13,304 nucleotides of DNA, from assembly GCA_902491765.1 (NCBI GenBank), contig CABUIY010000030.1, positions 1 through 13,304 of the forward strand, read 5' to 3'. A program made the translations under genes and the position numbers. Origin of the DNA: an uncultured Collinsella sp. Its GTDB lineage: Bacteria; Actinomycetota; Coriobacteriia; Coriobacteriales; Coriobacteriaceae. Below the pieces are notes generated by a model. That model did no database searches and was not told the origin of the DNA. It saw only the letters and a list, made by a program, of their open reading frames with translations. Below, one piece after another: positions 1 through 6,096 of the stretch; position 1 is the stretch's first letter, and each line of letters opens with the position of its first letter.

Positions 1-54
1 ATCGAGGTCTAATACTTTTCCCACCGCCACCCAAAAACTCATCCAACATTAATC

Positions 55-82
55 TTGGCTCAAGAATCGCTTAATCTATAAC
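55..82 (+). promoter_or_regulatory. Candidate sigma-70-type promoter for the DUF4342/two-component operon
   Basis: A -35-like TTGGCT (55-60) is followed, after 16 nt, by a -10-like TATAAC (77-82). This predicts transcription starting near position 89-90 and a leader of roughly 105 nt before the ATG at 196. The match is 4/6 and 5/6 to the consensus. It is the only reasonable promoter I see upstream of the three-gene run. Inferred from sequence only. Confidence 0.45.
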
Positions 83-148
83 CTGCACTATAGAGTTCGA
101 CCAAGGGCGGCGCCGCGCAACGCAGACCGCCGAACGCAACGCTCGCAC

Positions 149-165
149 CCGGGCAAATCGCCCGG
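149..165 (+). other. 5'-UTR hairpin
   Basis: CCGGGC (149-154) and GCCCGG (160-165) form a perfect 6-bp GC stem with a 5-nt AAATC loop, about 18 nt before the ribosome-binding site of the first gene. There is no U tract, so it is not an obvious terminator. It may affect mRNA stability or translation. Confidence 0.4.
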
Positions 166-195
166 CGTCGCGCCCATCGAACGAAAGGACAGGTC

Positions 196-738
196 ATGGA
201 CGACCTCGAAAAAGTTGAAACCATCCGCACCAAGTGCAACGTGAGCTACACCGATGCCAAAGCTGCGCTCGACGCCGCCGACGGCAACGTTCTGGATGCC
301 ATCATTTGGCTCGAGTCGCAGGGCAAGACGCAGACCACGTCGGCGCACGCCGCCACCGAGTCTGAGCCGGTCGATGAGCCCTCGGCCGAGATGGTCGCCG
401 CGCAGGCCGCCTACGAAAAATCGAGCGAAAAGACCGACTTCTCCAAGAAGATGGACAGCGTGTGGGAGTACCTCAAAAAGCTCTTCCGCCTGAGCCTGGA
501 CACCAAGTTTATCGCCACGCGCCGCGATGCGATCGTCCTCAACATCCCCATCCTGATCCCCATCGTCGCGCTGTTTGCCTGGGGCGCCACGATATGGCTG
601 ATGCTGATCGGCCTGTTCTTTGGCATGCGTTACCGCATCGATAGCGACGGCGACGTGCCCGGCAGCATCAACAACCTTATGGATCACGCCGCCGACGCCG
701 CGGACGACATCAAGCAAAATCTCAACGACGACAAGTAA
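196..738 (+). CDS. UBA-like/DUF4342 domain membrane protein
   Basis: A 180-residue protein of unknown function. Residues 1-43 look like a small helical UBA/TS-N-type fold, as in the N-terminus of elongation factor Ts, with VSYTDAKAALDAADGNVLDA as the recognisable part. Residues 44-80 are an Ala/Glu-rich linker. Residues 85-150 match my memory of the DUF4342 family, with the pattern WEYLKKLFRLS and a long hydrophobic segment at about 113-143 that should lie in the membrane. The tail is acidic. The start is set by AAAGGA (184-189), 6 nt before the ATG. The response-regulator gene begins only 18 nt after the stop, so the three genes 196-2818 are probably co-transcribed, suggesting an accessory role to the two-component system. 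That role is inference; domain recognition is moderately secure. Confidence 0.85.
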   Translation: MDDLEKVETIRTKCNVSYTDAKAALDAADGNVLDAIIWLESQGKTQTTSAHAATESEPVDEPSAEMVAAQAAYEKSSEKTDFSKKMDSVWEYLKKLFRLSLDTKFIATRRDAIVLNIPILIPIVALFAWGATIWLMLIGLFFGMRYRIDSDGDVPGSINNLMDHAADAADDIKQNLNDDK

Positions 739-756
739 TCGCAGACGGGGGCACGC

Positions 757-1539
757 ATGGCACGAATCCTGATCGTAGAGGACGAGGAGAAAATCGCCCG
801 CTTTGTGACGCTCGAGCTGGAGCACGAGGGCTACCAGGTGGAGCACGCCGCCGACGGGCGCACCGCCGTGGACCTGGCGCTGGAGCGCGACTACGATCTG
901 ATTCTGCTCGATGTGCTGCTGCCGCAGCTCAACGGCATGGAGGTGCTGCGGCGCGTGCGCAAGCACAAGGATGTGCCGGTGATCATGGTCACCGCGCGCG
1001 ATGCCGTGATGGATAAGGTGGCCGGGCTCGACGCTGGCGCCGACGATTACTTGACCAAGCCATTTGCGATTGAGGAGCTGTTCGCACGGATCCGCGTGGC
1101 GCTGAAGCGCTCGGAGGCCGTGCGGACGGCTTCGGGCGTTGGCGGCGCCGGAGCCAGAGCGGGCATGGCGGGCGGCGCGGGTGTCGGCGCCGCTGCTGAG
1201 CCCCCAGCTGGCGGCTCAGCCCAAGCCGCCGTGCCCTCCCCCGCCACGCTCGCCGTGGGCTCGGTTGCGCTCGACCCCGACCGCCGCGAAGTCACGGTCG
1301 GCGGCTCGCCCATCGCGCTGACCGCCCGCGAGTTCGACGTCCTCGCACTGCTTATGGCGCATGCCGAAACCGTGCTCACGCGCGAACGCATCGCGCACGA
1401 GGCGCTGGGCTACGAATATGTAGGCGACACCAACAACGTCGACGTGCACATCGCGCACCTGCGCGCCAAGATCGAAGACGCCGGCAGCGCCCGCATCATC
1501 CAGACCGTGCGCGGGGTGGGCTATGTCTGCCGCGCGTAA
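757..1539 (+). CDS. OmpR/PhoB-family DNA-binding response regulator
   Basis: A 260-residue cytoplasmic transcription regulator activated by phosphorylation from a sensor kinase. Residues 1-118 are a receiver domain with the acidic pair E8/D9, phospho-acceptor D52 (in LILLDVLLP), T79 and K101 (in YLTKPF). Residues 167-260 are a winged-helix DNA-binding domain with the usual LTAREFDVLALL and the C-terminal VRGVGYVCR. Between them lies an unusually long Ala/Gly/Pro-rich linker, about residues 121-165, where most relatives have 10-15 residues. The ATG follows a weak GGGGG (747-751). The gene starts 18 nt after the DUF4342 gene and overlaps the kinase gene by 17 nt, which implies translational coupling. 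Target genes cannot be read from this sequence; self-regulation of the operon is plausible. Confidence 0.96.
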   Translation: MARILIVEDEEKIARFVTLELEHEGYQVEHAADGRTAVDLALERDYDLILLDVLLPQLNGMEVLRRVRKHKDVPVIMVTARDAVMDKVAGLDAGADDYLTKPFAIEELFARIRVALKRSEAVRTASGVGGAGARAGMAGGAGVGAAAEPPAGGSAQAAVPSPATLAVGSVALDPDRREVTVGGSPIALTAREFDVLALLMAHAETVLTRERIAHEALGYEYVGDTNNVDVHIAHLRAKIEDAGSARIIQTVRGVGYVCRA

Positions 1540-2818
1540 CGCCGAGGCCAAGCGCGTCACCTCCATCGCCCGCGCCATCAACTGGGGCTATATGTGGCGC
1601 CGCCTGATAAGCTACGTCTGGCTCGATCTGCTGCTGATGGTGATTGCGACGGCGATCCTCGTCTATGGATACAACCAGACGCTGCCCGACGGCGCGTTTA
1701 CCGCAGGATGGATCCCCAGCGCCACCGTTCACGGCATGTCGCTGACGCCCGCGCGCGGCTGGGACCTGGCAACGCTCACCTATACCGTCGAGCTTGCGCG
1801 CACCACCAAGACTTTCCCCCTCGCGCAGGACCTCGTCGCGCTATGGCCTCTCTACCTTGTCGTTGTGGGTTGGCAGGTCATCAGCGTGCTCAACATGCTC
1901 GGCGGTGCCCGCCGTGTGCGCCGTACCATGGCACCGCTCAACGACCTGGCCTTGCGCGTGGACGAGCTCGGCCGCATGCAGCTCGCTGGCGGCAAGATGG
2001 AAACGCTGGAGCAGGCCATCGAACGCGCAAGTGTCGACTCGCCGAGCGTCACCACCGGCGACGCCGACCTGGCGAGCATCGAGGTCGCACTCAACCGCCT
2101 ACTGCGCCAGATGCAAGAGGCCAAGCTGCAGCAGATGCGCTTTGTCAATGATGCAAGTCACGAGCTGCGCACGCCCATCGCGGTGATTCAGGGCTACGTA
2201 AACATGCTCGATCGTTGGGGCAAAGACGACCCGGCCGTGCTGGCGGAATCCATCGCGTCCCTTAAAGCCGAAAGCGAGCACATGCAAGAGCTTGTGGAGC
2301 AGCTGCTGTTTTTGGCACGCGGCGATGCCGGGCGCACGGTCCTGCGGCGCGCGCATACCAACTTGGCTGCACTGGTCAGCGAGGTATGCGAAGAATCGCA
2401 GATGATCGATACCGAGCACACGTATCGGCTGGCTTCTGACGCTGCACTTGCCAGCGACCCGCGCTGCGACGCGCCCGTCGACGTGGCGCTCGTGAAGCAG
2501 GCTCTGCGCGTGATCGTGCAAAACGCCGCCAAGTACTCGGATGCGGGAACGACCGTCACATTTGGCATAACGCCAGATGCGGGCGCGGGCACGATCGACA
2601 TAAGTGTTGAGGACGAGGGCATCGGCATGAACCAGGAATCCGCAGCTCACGCGTTCGAGCGGTTCTACCGTGCCGACAACGCGCGCGATGCCGGCGCACA
2701 GGGTTCGGGTCTGGGGCTTGCGATCGCCAAGTGGATCGTCGACAGTCACGGCGGCGTCATCGGTGTGACCTCGGTCGAAGGGGTCGGCAGCCGCTTTACG
2801 ATTCGCCTGCCACGATAG
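1523..2818 (+). CDS. Membrane sensor histidine kinase
   Basis: A 431-residue sensor kinase, the cognate partner of the overlapping response regulator. Two membrane segments at about residues 28-50 and 104-126 flank a short extracytoplasmic loop of about 50 residues, so it can hold only a small sensor region. Residues 127-200 are a helical linker without a clear HAMP signature. The dimerisation domain has H213 in DASHELRTP. The catalytic ATPase domain shows an N box (VIVQNAAKYSD), G1 (DEGIGM), F box (FERFYRAD) and G2 (GSGLGLAI). It begins inside the regulator gene, so its ribosome-binding site (CGGGG, 1512-1516) is weak. A later ATG at 1592 (residue 24), before the first membrane helix, is an alternative start. 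A strong terminator follows 20 nt after the stop. The stimulus is not deducible. Confidence 0.95.
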   Translation: MSAARNAEAKRVTSIARAINWGYMWRRLISYVWLDLLLMVIATAILVYGYNQTLPDGAFTAGWIPSATVHGMSLTPARGWDLATLTYTVELARTTKTFPLAQDLVALWPLYLVVVGWQVISVLNMLGGARRVRRTMAPLNDLALRVDELGRMQLAGGKMETLEQAIERASVDSPSVTTGDADLASIEVALNRLLRQMQEAKLQQMRFVNDASHELRTPIAVIQGYVNMLDRWGKDDPAVLAESIASLKAESEHMQELVEQLLFLARGDAGRTVLRRAHTNLAALVSEVCEESQMIDTEHTYRLASDAALASDPRCDAPVDVALVKQALRVIVQNAAKYSDAGTTVTFGITPDAGAGTIDISVEDEGIGMNQESAAHAFERFYRADNARDAGAQGSGLGLAIAKWIVDSHGGVIGVTSVEGVGSRFTIRLPR

Positions 2819-2837
2819 GAAGCCCCTCGGCATAAAT

Positions 2838-2871
2838 AAAGGGATAGGGCCACGCGACCCTATCCCTTTTT
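2838..2871 (+). terminator. Intrinsic terminator after the two-component operon, probably bidirectional
   Basis: GGGATAGGG (2841-2849) and CCCTATCCC (2858-2866) form a perfect 9-bp stem with an 8-nt loop. Flanking AAA/TTT pairs extend it, and a run of T (2867-2871) follows on the plus strand. The opposite strand is also T-rich after the stem, so it can also end the convergent transcript from 3567-2894. Confidence 0.85.
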
Positions 2872-2893
2872 GCCAGCTATGGCAGCTTGTGCG

Positions 2894-3268
2894 CTACTCG
2901 CGGCACAGGTGCACGGCGAAGCCGGCGAACTCGCGCTTAAAGTACACGAGCTTGGTGCCGCCGTCGGGCAGCAGCACGCGCGACTCCTCGTTGACCTCGA
3001 GCCCGTGCTCGGCAAACCACTTCTCGGCCGCATCGATATCGTTGACGGCAAAGCCAATGTGGCCCTTGGTGCCACGACCGTCCTGCTTCATGATCTCGAC
3101 CAGCGAATCGTTAAAGTACGAAACGGGGGTCTCGATGACGGGCAGGCCCATCATTGTCGAGAACAGCTCCGCGATCTCCAGGGCGTCTGCCGGGTCGGTG
3201 GCGTTGATGCCCACATGGGCAACGCGCATGCCAAAGAGCTCGACCGGATTGGCGTTCTGCTCATTCAT
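2894..3268 (-). CDS. VOC (glyoxalase-fold) family protein
   Basis: A 124-residue single-module vicinal-oxygen-chelate fold protein, cytoplasmic. The series FGMRVAHVGINATD, the central GHIGFAVNDIDAAEKWF and the C-terminal FAGFAVHLCRE recall the C-terminal VOC domain fused to KDPG/KHG aldolases in some Firmicutes. Here it is a free-standing gene with no aldolase nearby. VOC proteins often bind a metal using His/Glu residues; H18, H70 and E58 are possible ligands, but I cannot assign them reliably. The gene starts 11 nt after the PTS IIB gene and has a weak ribosome-binding site, so it is probably translated from the same mRNA. A link to sugar-acid or sugar-alcohol metabolism is inferred from that pairing and the family resemblance. 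Its reaction, if any, is unknown. Confidence 0.85.
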   Translation of the reverse strand: MNEQNANPVELFGMRVAHVGINATDPADALEIAELFSTMMGLPVIETPVSYFNDSLVEIMKQDGRGTKGHIGFAVNDIDAAEKWFAEHGLEVNEESRVLLPDGGTKLVYFKREFAGFAVHLCRE

Positions 3269-3279
3269 ACAGACAGCGC

Positions 3280-3567
3280 CTACTGAGCCATGACGTCGAG
3301 AACGGCCTTCTCAGCAGCGACGCGGTTCATGCCGGTCATGAAGGGCACGCCGCTCACGTACGGGCAGGTGAGGCCCTCGGGGGCAACGGTGGTGGCGATC
3401 AGCAGATCGGCGCCCTCGTCGCAGTAATCCTTGGCCTCGGAGATGGCGCACTGCACGATCTCATACTTGCCGGCGTAACCGTTGGCGTCGAGCAGGGTGG
3501 CGACCTTCTGGGCAACGAGCGTGGAAGTAGCAGCGCCAGCACCGCAAGCCAAAACGATCTTCTTCAT
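3280..3567 (-). CDS. PTS system galactitol-type EIIB component
   Basis: A 95-residue phosphocarrier of the GatB type, which in complete systems accepts phosphate from EIIA on a cysteine and passes it to the sugar taken up by the EIIC permease. The N-terminal strand MKKIVLACGAGAATSTL carries the phosphorylatable C8 and a P-loop-like turn. The length matches the family (about 94 residues). The start is supported by AAGGGAGA (3576-3583 on this strand), 8 nt before the ATG. It is followed 11 nt later by the VOC gene. No EIIA or EIIC lies in this window and the upstream gene is on the other strand, so this two-gene unit is an orphan EIIB, either served by components elsewhere or with a regulatory use. 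The family assignment is firm; the substrate is unknown. Confidence 0.92.
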   Translation of the reverse strand: MKKIVLACGAGAATSTLVAQKVATLLDANGYAGKYEIVQCAISEAKDYCDEGADLLIATTVAPEGLTCPYVSGVPFMTGMNRVAAEKAVLDVMAQ

Positions 3568-3667
3568 AGGTAATGTCTCCCTTCATGGTTTACTTTAGGT
3601 AAGTGTACCGCAGCGAGCGATGGCACTCGGCCTCGATGAGCTTTTATGCCAGTTTGCTTGCGCGCTG

Positions 3668-3696
3668 CGTATAATACATCTAGTACGTGTTGTCAT
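3668..3696 (-). promoter_or_regulatory. Candidate promoter for the EIIB-VOC unit
   Basis: On the minus strand ATGACA (3696-3691) is separated by 17 nt from TATACG (3673-3668), 5/6 and 4/6 matches to the -35 and -10 consensus. It overlaps the TATAAT box used in the opposite direction at 3670-3675, so the two transcripts may compete for polymerase. Sequence-only inference. Confidence 0.3.
3670..3675 (+). promoter_or_regulatory. Consensus -10 box upstream of the 3731 gene
   Basis: A perfect TATAAT lies at 3670-3675, with an expected start near 3682 and a leader of about 50 nt. I see no good -35 at the proper spacing (TTGCTT at 3654 is only 10 nt away), so the promoter may be weak or activator-dependent. 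A small CGCTC/GAGCG hairpin lies in the leader at 3699-3715. Confidence 0.4.
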
Positions 3697-3730
3697 ACCG
3701 CTCGCTTTATGAGCGACTAAGGACCCTAAT

Positions 3731-4354
3731 ATGCCCGATTCCCGCACACTCTGGACCGCCGTCGTTATCATCTGCATCGCCGTGTCGGTGTTCTTTAGCG
3801 TCAAAAAACGCACCACGTTTAAACGCCTGCAGCAATTGATGGCCGCCAAGCAGTGGGACGAGTTCGATCGTTTGCTCGATGGCAAACTCACCAGCATGCT
3901 GTACCCGCGCTACAACCGCGACTACCTGCGCCTGAACTCCTATCTGCTGCGCGAGGACCATAAGCGCGCCGACGAGATGTTCGACCTGCTACTGGGACTC
4001 AACCTGCCCAAGATGCAGCGCGTCGACCTGGTGATCAAAGCTTTTAACTACTACGTTGGCCAGGAGGACCGCAAAAAGGCCAAGGAGTTGCTGCACGAGA
4101 TCAAGGGCCTTGAGGGCGGTCAGGCCGAGACAGTCGCACACGAATGCCAGCTGATGTACGACACGATGATCCTCAAGCGCCACAACGACATTCCCGAGCT
4201 GGAGCGCATGCTCGAGGATGTCGGCGACGACCCGGTCAAGCGCTGCCGACTGGAGTACCTGCTGGCCCTGCAGTATCAAAACAAGGGCGACGAGGCAAAG
4301 TTCCAAGAGTTCCTGGAGAAGTCGGGCCAACACTCGATGGCCGTCAACGCGTAA
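3731..4354 (+). CDS. Membrane-anchored helical-repeat (TPR-like) hypothetical protein
   Basis: A 207-residue protein I do not recognise as a named family. Residues 7-24 are a hydrophobic N-terminal anchor followed by basic residues (SVKKRTTFKR), so the rest should lie in the cytoplasm. From residue 30 on, it consists of short amphipathic helices in pairs (for example KQWDEFDRLLDG, REDHKRADEMFDLLLG, DRKKAKELLHEIKG, GDEAKFQEFLEKSG). This resembles degenerate tetratricopeptide repeats and suggests a scaffold or protein-binding role. The start is well supported by AAGGA (3719-3723), 7 nt before the ATG. It stands alone on the plus strand, with tRNA-Leu starting 31 nt after its stop. No enzymatic motif is visible. 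Confidence 0.8.
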   Translation: MPDSRTLWTAVVIICIAVSVFFSVKKRTTFKRLQQLMAAKQWDEFDRLLDGKLTSMLYPRYNRDYLRLNSYLLREDHKRADEMFDLLLGLNLPKMQRVDLVIKAFNYYVGQEDRKKAKELLHEIKGLEGGQAETVAHECQLMYDTMILKRHNDIPELERMLEDVGDDPVKRCRLEYLLALQYQNKGDEAKFQEFLEKSGQHSMAVNA

Positions 4355-4385
4355 CGGACGGCTTGTGCTAGACTTCTAGTCTCAC

Positions 4386-4470
4386 GGGGGCGTGGCGGAA
4401 TTGGCATACGCAGGAGACTTAAAATCTCTCGCCGCAAGGATTGTGGGTTCGAGTCCCACCGCCCCTACCA
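4386..4470 (+). tRNA. tRNA-Leu (anticodon UAA)
   Basis: A complete class II cloverleaf. Acceptor GGGGGCG (4386-4392) pairs with CGCCCCT (4460-4466), with one G-U at the end, followed by discriminator A4467 and an encoded CCA (4468-4470). The D arm GCG/CGC is at 4395-4411. The anticodon stem GGAGA/TCTCT encloses loop CTTAAAA with anticodon TAA at 4420-4422. A long variable arm follows (4430-4442). The T arm is GTGGG-TTCGAGT-CCCAC (4443-4459). Anticodon UAA and the long variable arm identify leucine (codons UUA/UUG). These codons should be rare in so GC-rich a genome. Confidence 0.96.
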
Positions 4471-4481
4471 TATGGAGCTTT

Positions 4482-4520
4482 CGAGCCCGTGTCCCCAAGG
4501 GATGCGGGCTCGTTTCTTTT
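4482..4520 (+). terminator. Intrinsic terminator after tRNA-Leu
   Basis: CGAGCCCG (4482-4489) pairs with CGGGCTCG (4505-4512) in a perfect 8-bp stem, followed by TTTCTTTT (4513-4520). It lies 12 nt after the tRNA 3' end. Confidence 0.85.
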
Positions 4521-4536
4521 ACACGCCGGCGGGGCT

Positions 4537-4609
4537 CTAAGTTGCGGTGGAATAGTTCCTGTTTTGGCAGTTTACCAGCCCATTTAGGAACTATTCCACC
4601 GCGACTTAG
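4537..4609. repeat. Long inverted repeat, copy 1 (left of the ATPase gene)
   Basis: Arms at 4537-4560 and 4586-4609 are 24 nt each, complementary with a single mismatch, and separated by 25 nt. The core AGTTGCGGTGGAATAG followed by CTGTTTT recurs in the inverted repeat at 6097-6165, which has an equal 25-nt spacer. The two look like members of one REP- or MITE-like palindromic family. No transposase is present. Pairing is read directly; mobility is inference. Confidence 0.8.
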
Positions 4610-4617
4610 GTTGGTGT

Positions 4618-4704
4618 TCCCACATTTTCCGATGGAAAAACGTGGTTGTCTCCCACATTTTCCGATGGAAAAAAGTGGTTGTCTCCCACATTTTCCGATG
4701 GAAA
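4618..4704. repeat. Tandem 33-nt hairpin repeats (2.6 copies)
   Basis: Units at 4618-4650 and 4651-4683 differ at one base, and a third, truncated unit occupies 4684-4704. Each unit contains the palindrome TTTTCC-GAT-GGAAAA, flanked in the two complete units by CCCAC and GTGG, so each complete unit can form its own hairpin. They end 15 nt before the candidate -10 box of the ATPase gene. An operator array or a slippage-prone spacer is possible. Because 33 is divisible by three, the repeats also yield repetitive but probably meaningless peptides in both strands. Confidence 0.85.
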
Positions 4705-4718
4705 CTCCCAAATGGCCT

Positions 4719-4724
4719 TATACT
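4719..4724 (+). promoter_or_regulatory. Candidate -10 box for the ATPase gene
   Basis: TATACT lies 23 nt before the ATG at 4748, immediately after the tandem repeats, and no good -35 is seen at 16-18 nt. A start near 4731 would give a leader of under 20 nt. If used, the third repeat would occupy the -35 region. Confidence 0.35.
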
Positions 4725-4747
4725 AGCCGAGAGGGTTGGGAGGCAAT

Positions 4748-6049
4748 ATGCAGCGACAGCTTATGAGTGAACTTATCGCTTGGAAATCAAGGGCGAATCG
4801 CAAACCTCTCTTGCTTAAGGGAGCCCGCCAGACAGGAAAGACTTGGCTTCTTAACGAATTCGCAAGCCAGCAGTATCGAAACGTCATTCGTTTTGACTTT
4901 ATGCTCGAGCCGAGCATACGCTCGCTGTTCGATGGGAACCTCAACCCCAAGCGCATCATCTCCCAGATAGAACTCCTACGTGGCCAAACCGTAACGCCGG
5001 AAGACACGCTCATCATCTTCGACGAGATCCAAGAGGCGCCACGCGGGATCACCTCGCTCAAGTACTTCAACGAGCTTGCACCCGAATACCACATCGTAGC
5101 AGCCGGTTCCTATATGGGCCTCGCGCTCCGACGCGAAAACGAGTCATTTCCCGTCGGCAAAATCGACCAGCTCACCATGCGTCCCATGGGGTTCGCCGAG
5201 TTCGTTCGTGCCATCGACGGCGACCCGCTCGCCGACGCCATCCTTGCCGCAGACATGAACCTTCTAGCAAACGTTACCGAAAAGCTCGAACACTTGCTCA
5301 AGGAATACCTTGTTGTCGGCGGTATGCCCGAAGTTGTCTCCGCTTTCGCCGAGACACGCGACTTCATCGAAGCCCGAAGGCTTCAGCAGCAAATCATCGA
5401 GGCTTACGAATCCGATTTTGGCAAACATGCACCCGCCCGCATCATCGAGCGCATGAGGTTGGTTTGGAAATCCCTTCCCGGCCAGCTTGCCAAAGAGAAC
5501 AAGAAGTTTGTCTATGGCGCCCTTCGCCCCGGAGCGCGCGCACGCGATTTCGAGGAAAGCCTCCAGTGGCTCACGGACTACGGAATCGTTCATAAGGTGC
5601 CACGTGTTTCCGCTCTAAAGGCGCCGCTCTCGAGCTACGAAGACCTCTCGGGCTTCAAACTGTTCCGCATCGACACCGGCATCCTCGGAGCGCTCTCCGG
5701 TCTCTCTCCGGCCATCGTTCTTAACGGATCCGCTGTTTTTACCGAGTTCAAAGGTTCGCTGACCGAACAATACGTCGCGCAGGAGCTTTTGCTCCAGGAC
5801 AAAACTCCCGCGTATTGGTCCTCTACCTCTGGCAATGCCGAAACCAACTTTGCCATCGACCATGCGGGAACCGTGCTTCCGCTTGAGGTCAAGGCGGCAG
5901 AGAACCTTAAAGCGAAGAATCTGAAAATAGCCTGCGAAAAATTCAAGCTCGAGCGTTGCGTGAGGAGCTCCCTGGCGGCATATAGAGACGAGGGCATGCT
6001 CGTCAATATTCCGCTTTGGGAGATTGGGCAAATCGACAAGCTGGCATAG
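4748..6049 (+). CDS. AAA_14/DUF4143-type ATPase
   Basis: A 433-residue protein of the widespread 'ATP-binding protein' family that joins an N-terminal P-loop ATPase to a C-terminal DUF4143 domain. Walker A is GARQTGKT (25-32), Walker B is LIIFD with catalytic-type E93 (88-93), and sensor-like AAGSYMG follows near 118. The C-terminal region has D371 and E380-x-K382 (in PLEVKA), a spacing that recalls the PD-(D/E)XK nuclease fold; whether it cuts DNA is unknown. The cellular role of the family is unsettled. I chose ATG 4748 because GGGAGG (4738-4743) precedes it; an in-frame TTG at 4736 would lie upstream of that site. The codons are less GC-rich than the neighbours', and the gene is bracketed by related inverted repeats beside a tRNA, suggesting a horizontally acquired single-gene insert. 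Confidence 0.92.
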   Translation: MQRQLMSELIAWKSRANRKPLLLKGARQTGKTWLLNEFASQQYRNVIRFDFMLEPSIRSLFDGNLNPKRIISQIELLRGQTVTPEDTLIIFDEIQEAPRGITSLKYFNELAPEYHIVAAGSYMGLALRRENESFPVGKIDQLTMRPMGFAEFVRAIDGDPLADAILAADMNLLANVTEKLEHLLKEYLVVGGMPEVVSAFAETRDFIEARRLQQQIIEAYESDFGKHAPARIIERMRLVWKSLPGQLAKENKKFVYGALRPGARARDFEESLQWLTDYGIVHKVPRVSALKAPLSSYEDLSGFKLFRIDTGILGALSGLSPAIVLNGSAVFTEFKGSLTEQYVAQELLLQDKTPAYWSSTSGNAETNFAIDHAGTVLPLEVKAAENLKAKNLKIACEKFKLERCVRSSLAAYRDEGMLVNIPLWEIGQIDKLA

Positions 6050-6055
6050 GCGCTG

Positions 6056-6083
6056 TGGGGACGCCCCGCAAGGACTGTCCCCA
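6056..6083 (+). terminator. Weak hairpin after the ATPase gene
   Basis: TGGGGAC (6056-6062) pairs with GTCCCCA (6077-6083) around a 14-nt loop just after the stop codon. No T tract follows, so termination would be factor-aided or would rely on the larger inverted repeat downstream. Confidence 0.35.
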
Positions 6084-6096
6084 GGTGCCGACTGTT

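Noticed and set aside
88..966. 292-codon minus-strand open frame
   Set aside because: It runs antisense across the DUF4342 gene and the start of the response regulator, both well supported; the His/Val-rich composition is typical of a mirror frame.
4618..4704. CRISPR array
   Set aside because: The units are directly adjacent with no variable spacers, there are fewer than three complete units, and no cas gene is near.
4382..4711. Minus-strand frame with SIGKCGRQP peptide repeats
   Set aside because: The repeats are the 33-nt DNA units read in frame (33 is divisible by 3), and the frame continues through the tRNA in antisense. The nucleotide palindromes explain the pattern better than a protein does.
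4392..4766. Plus-strand frame with FPHFPMEK repeats
   Set aside because: It starts inside tRNA-Leu, crosses a terminator and the tandem repeats, and runs past the ATPase start; not a credible gene.
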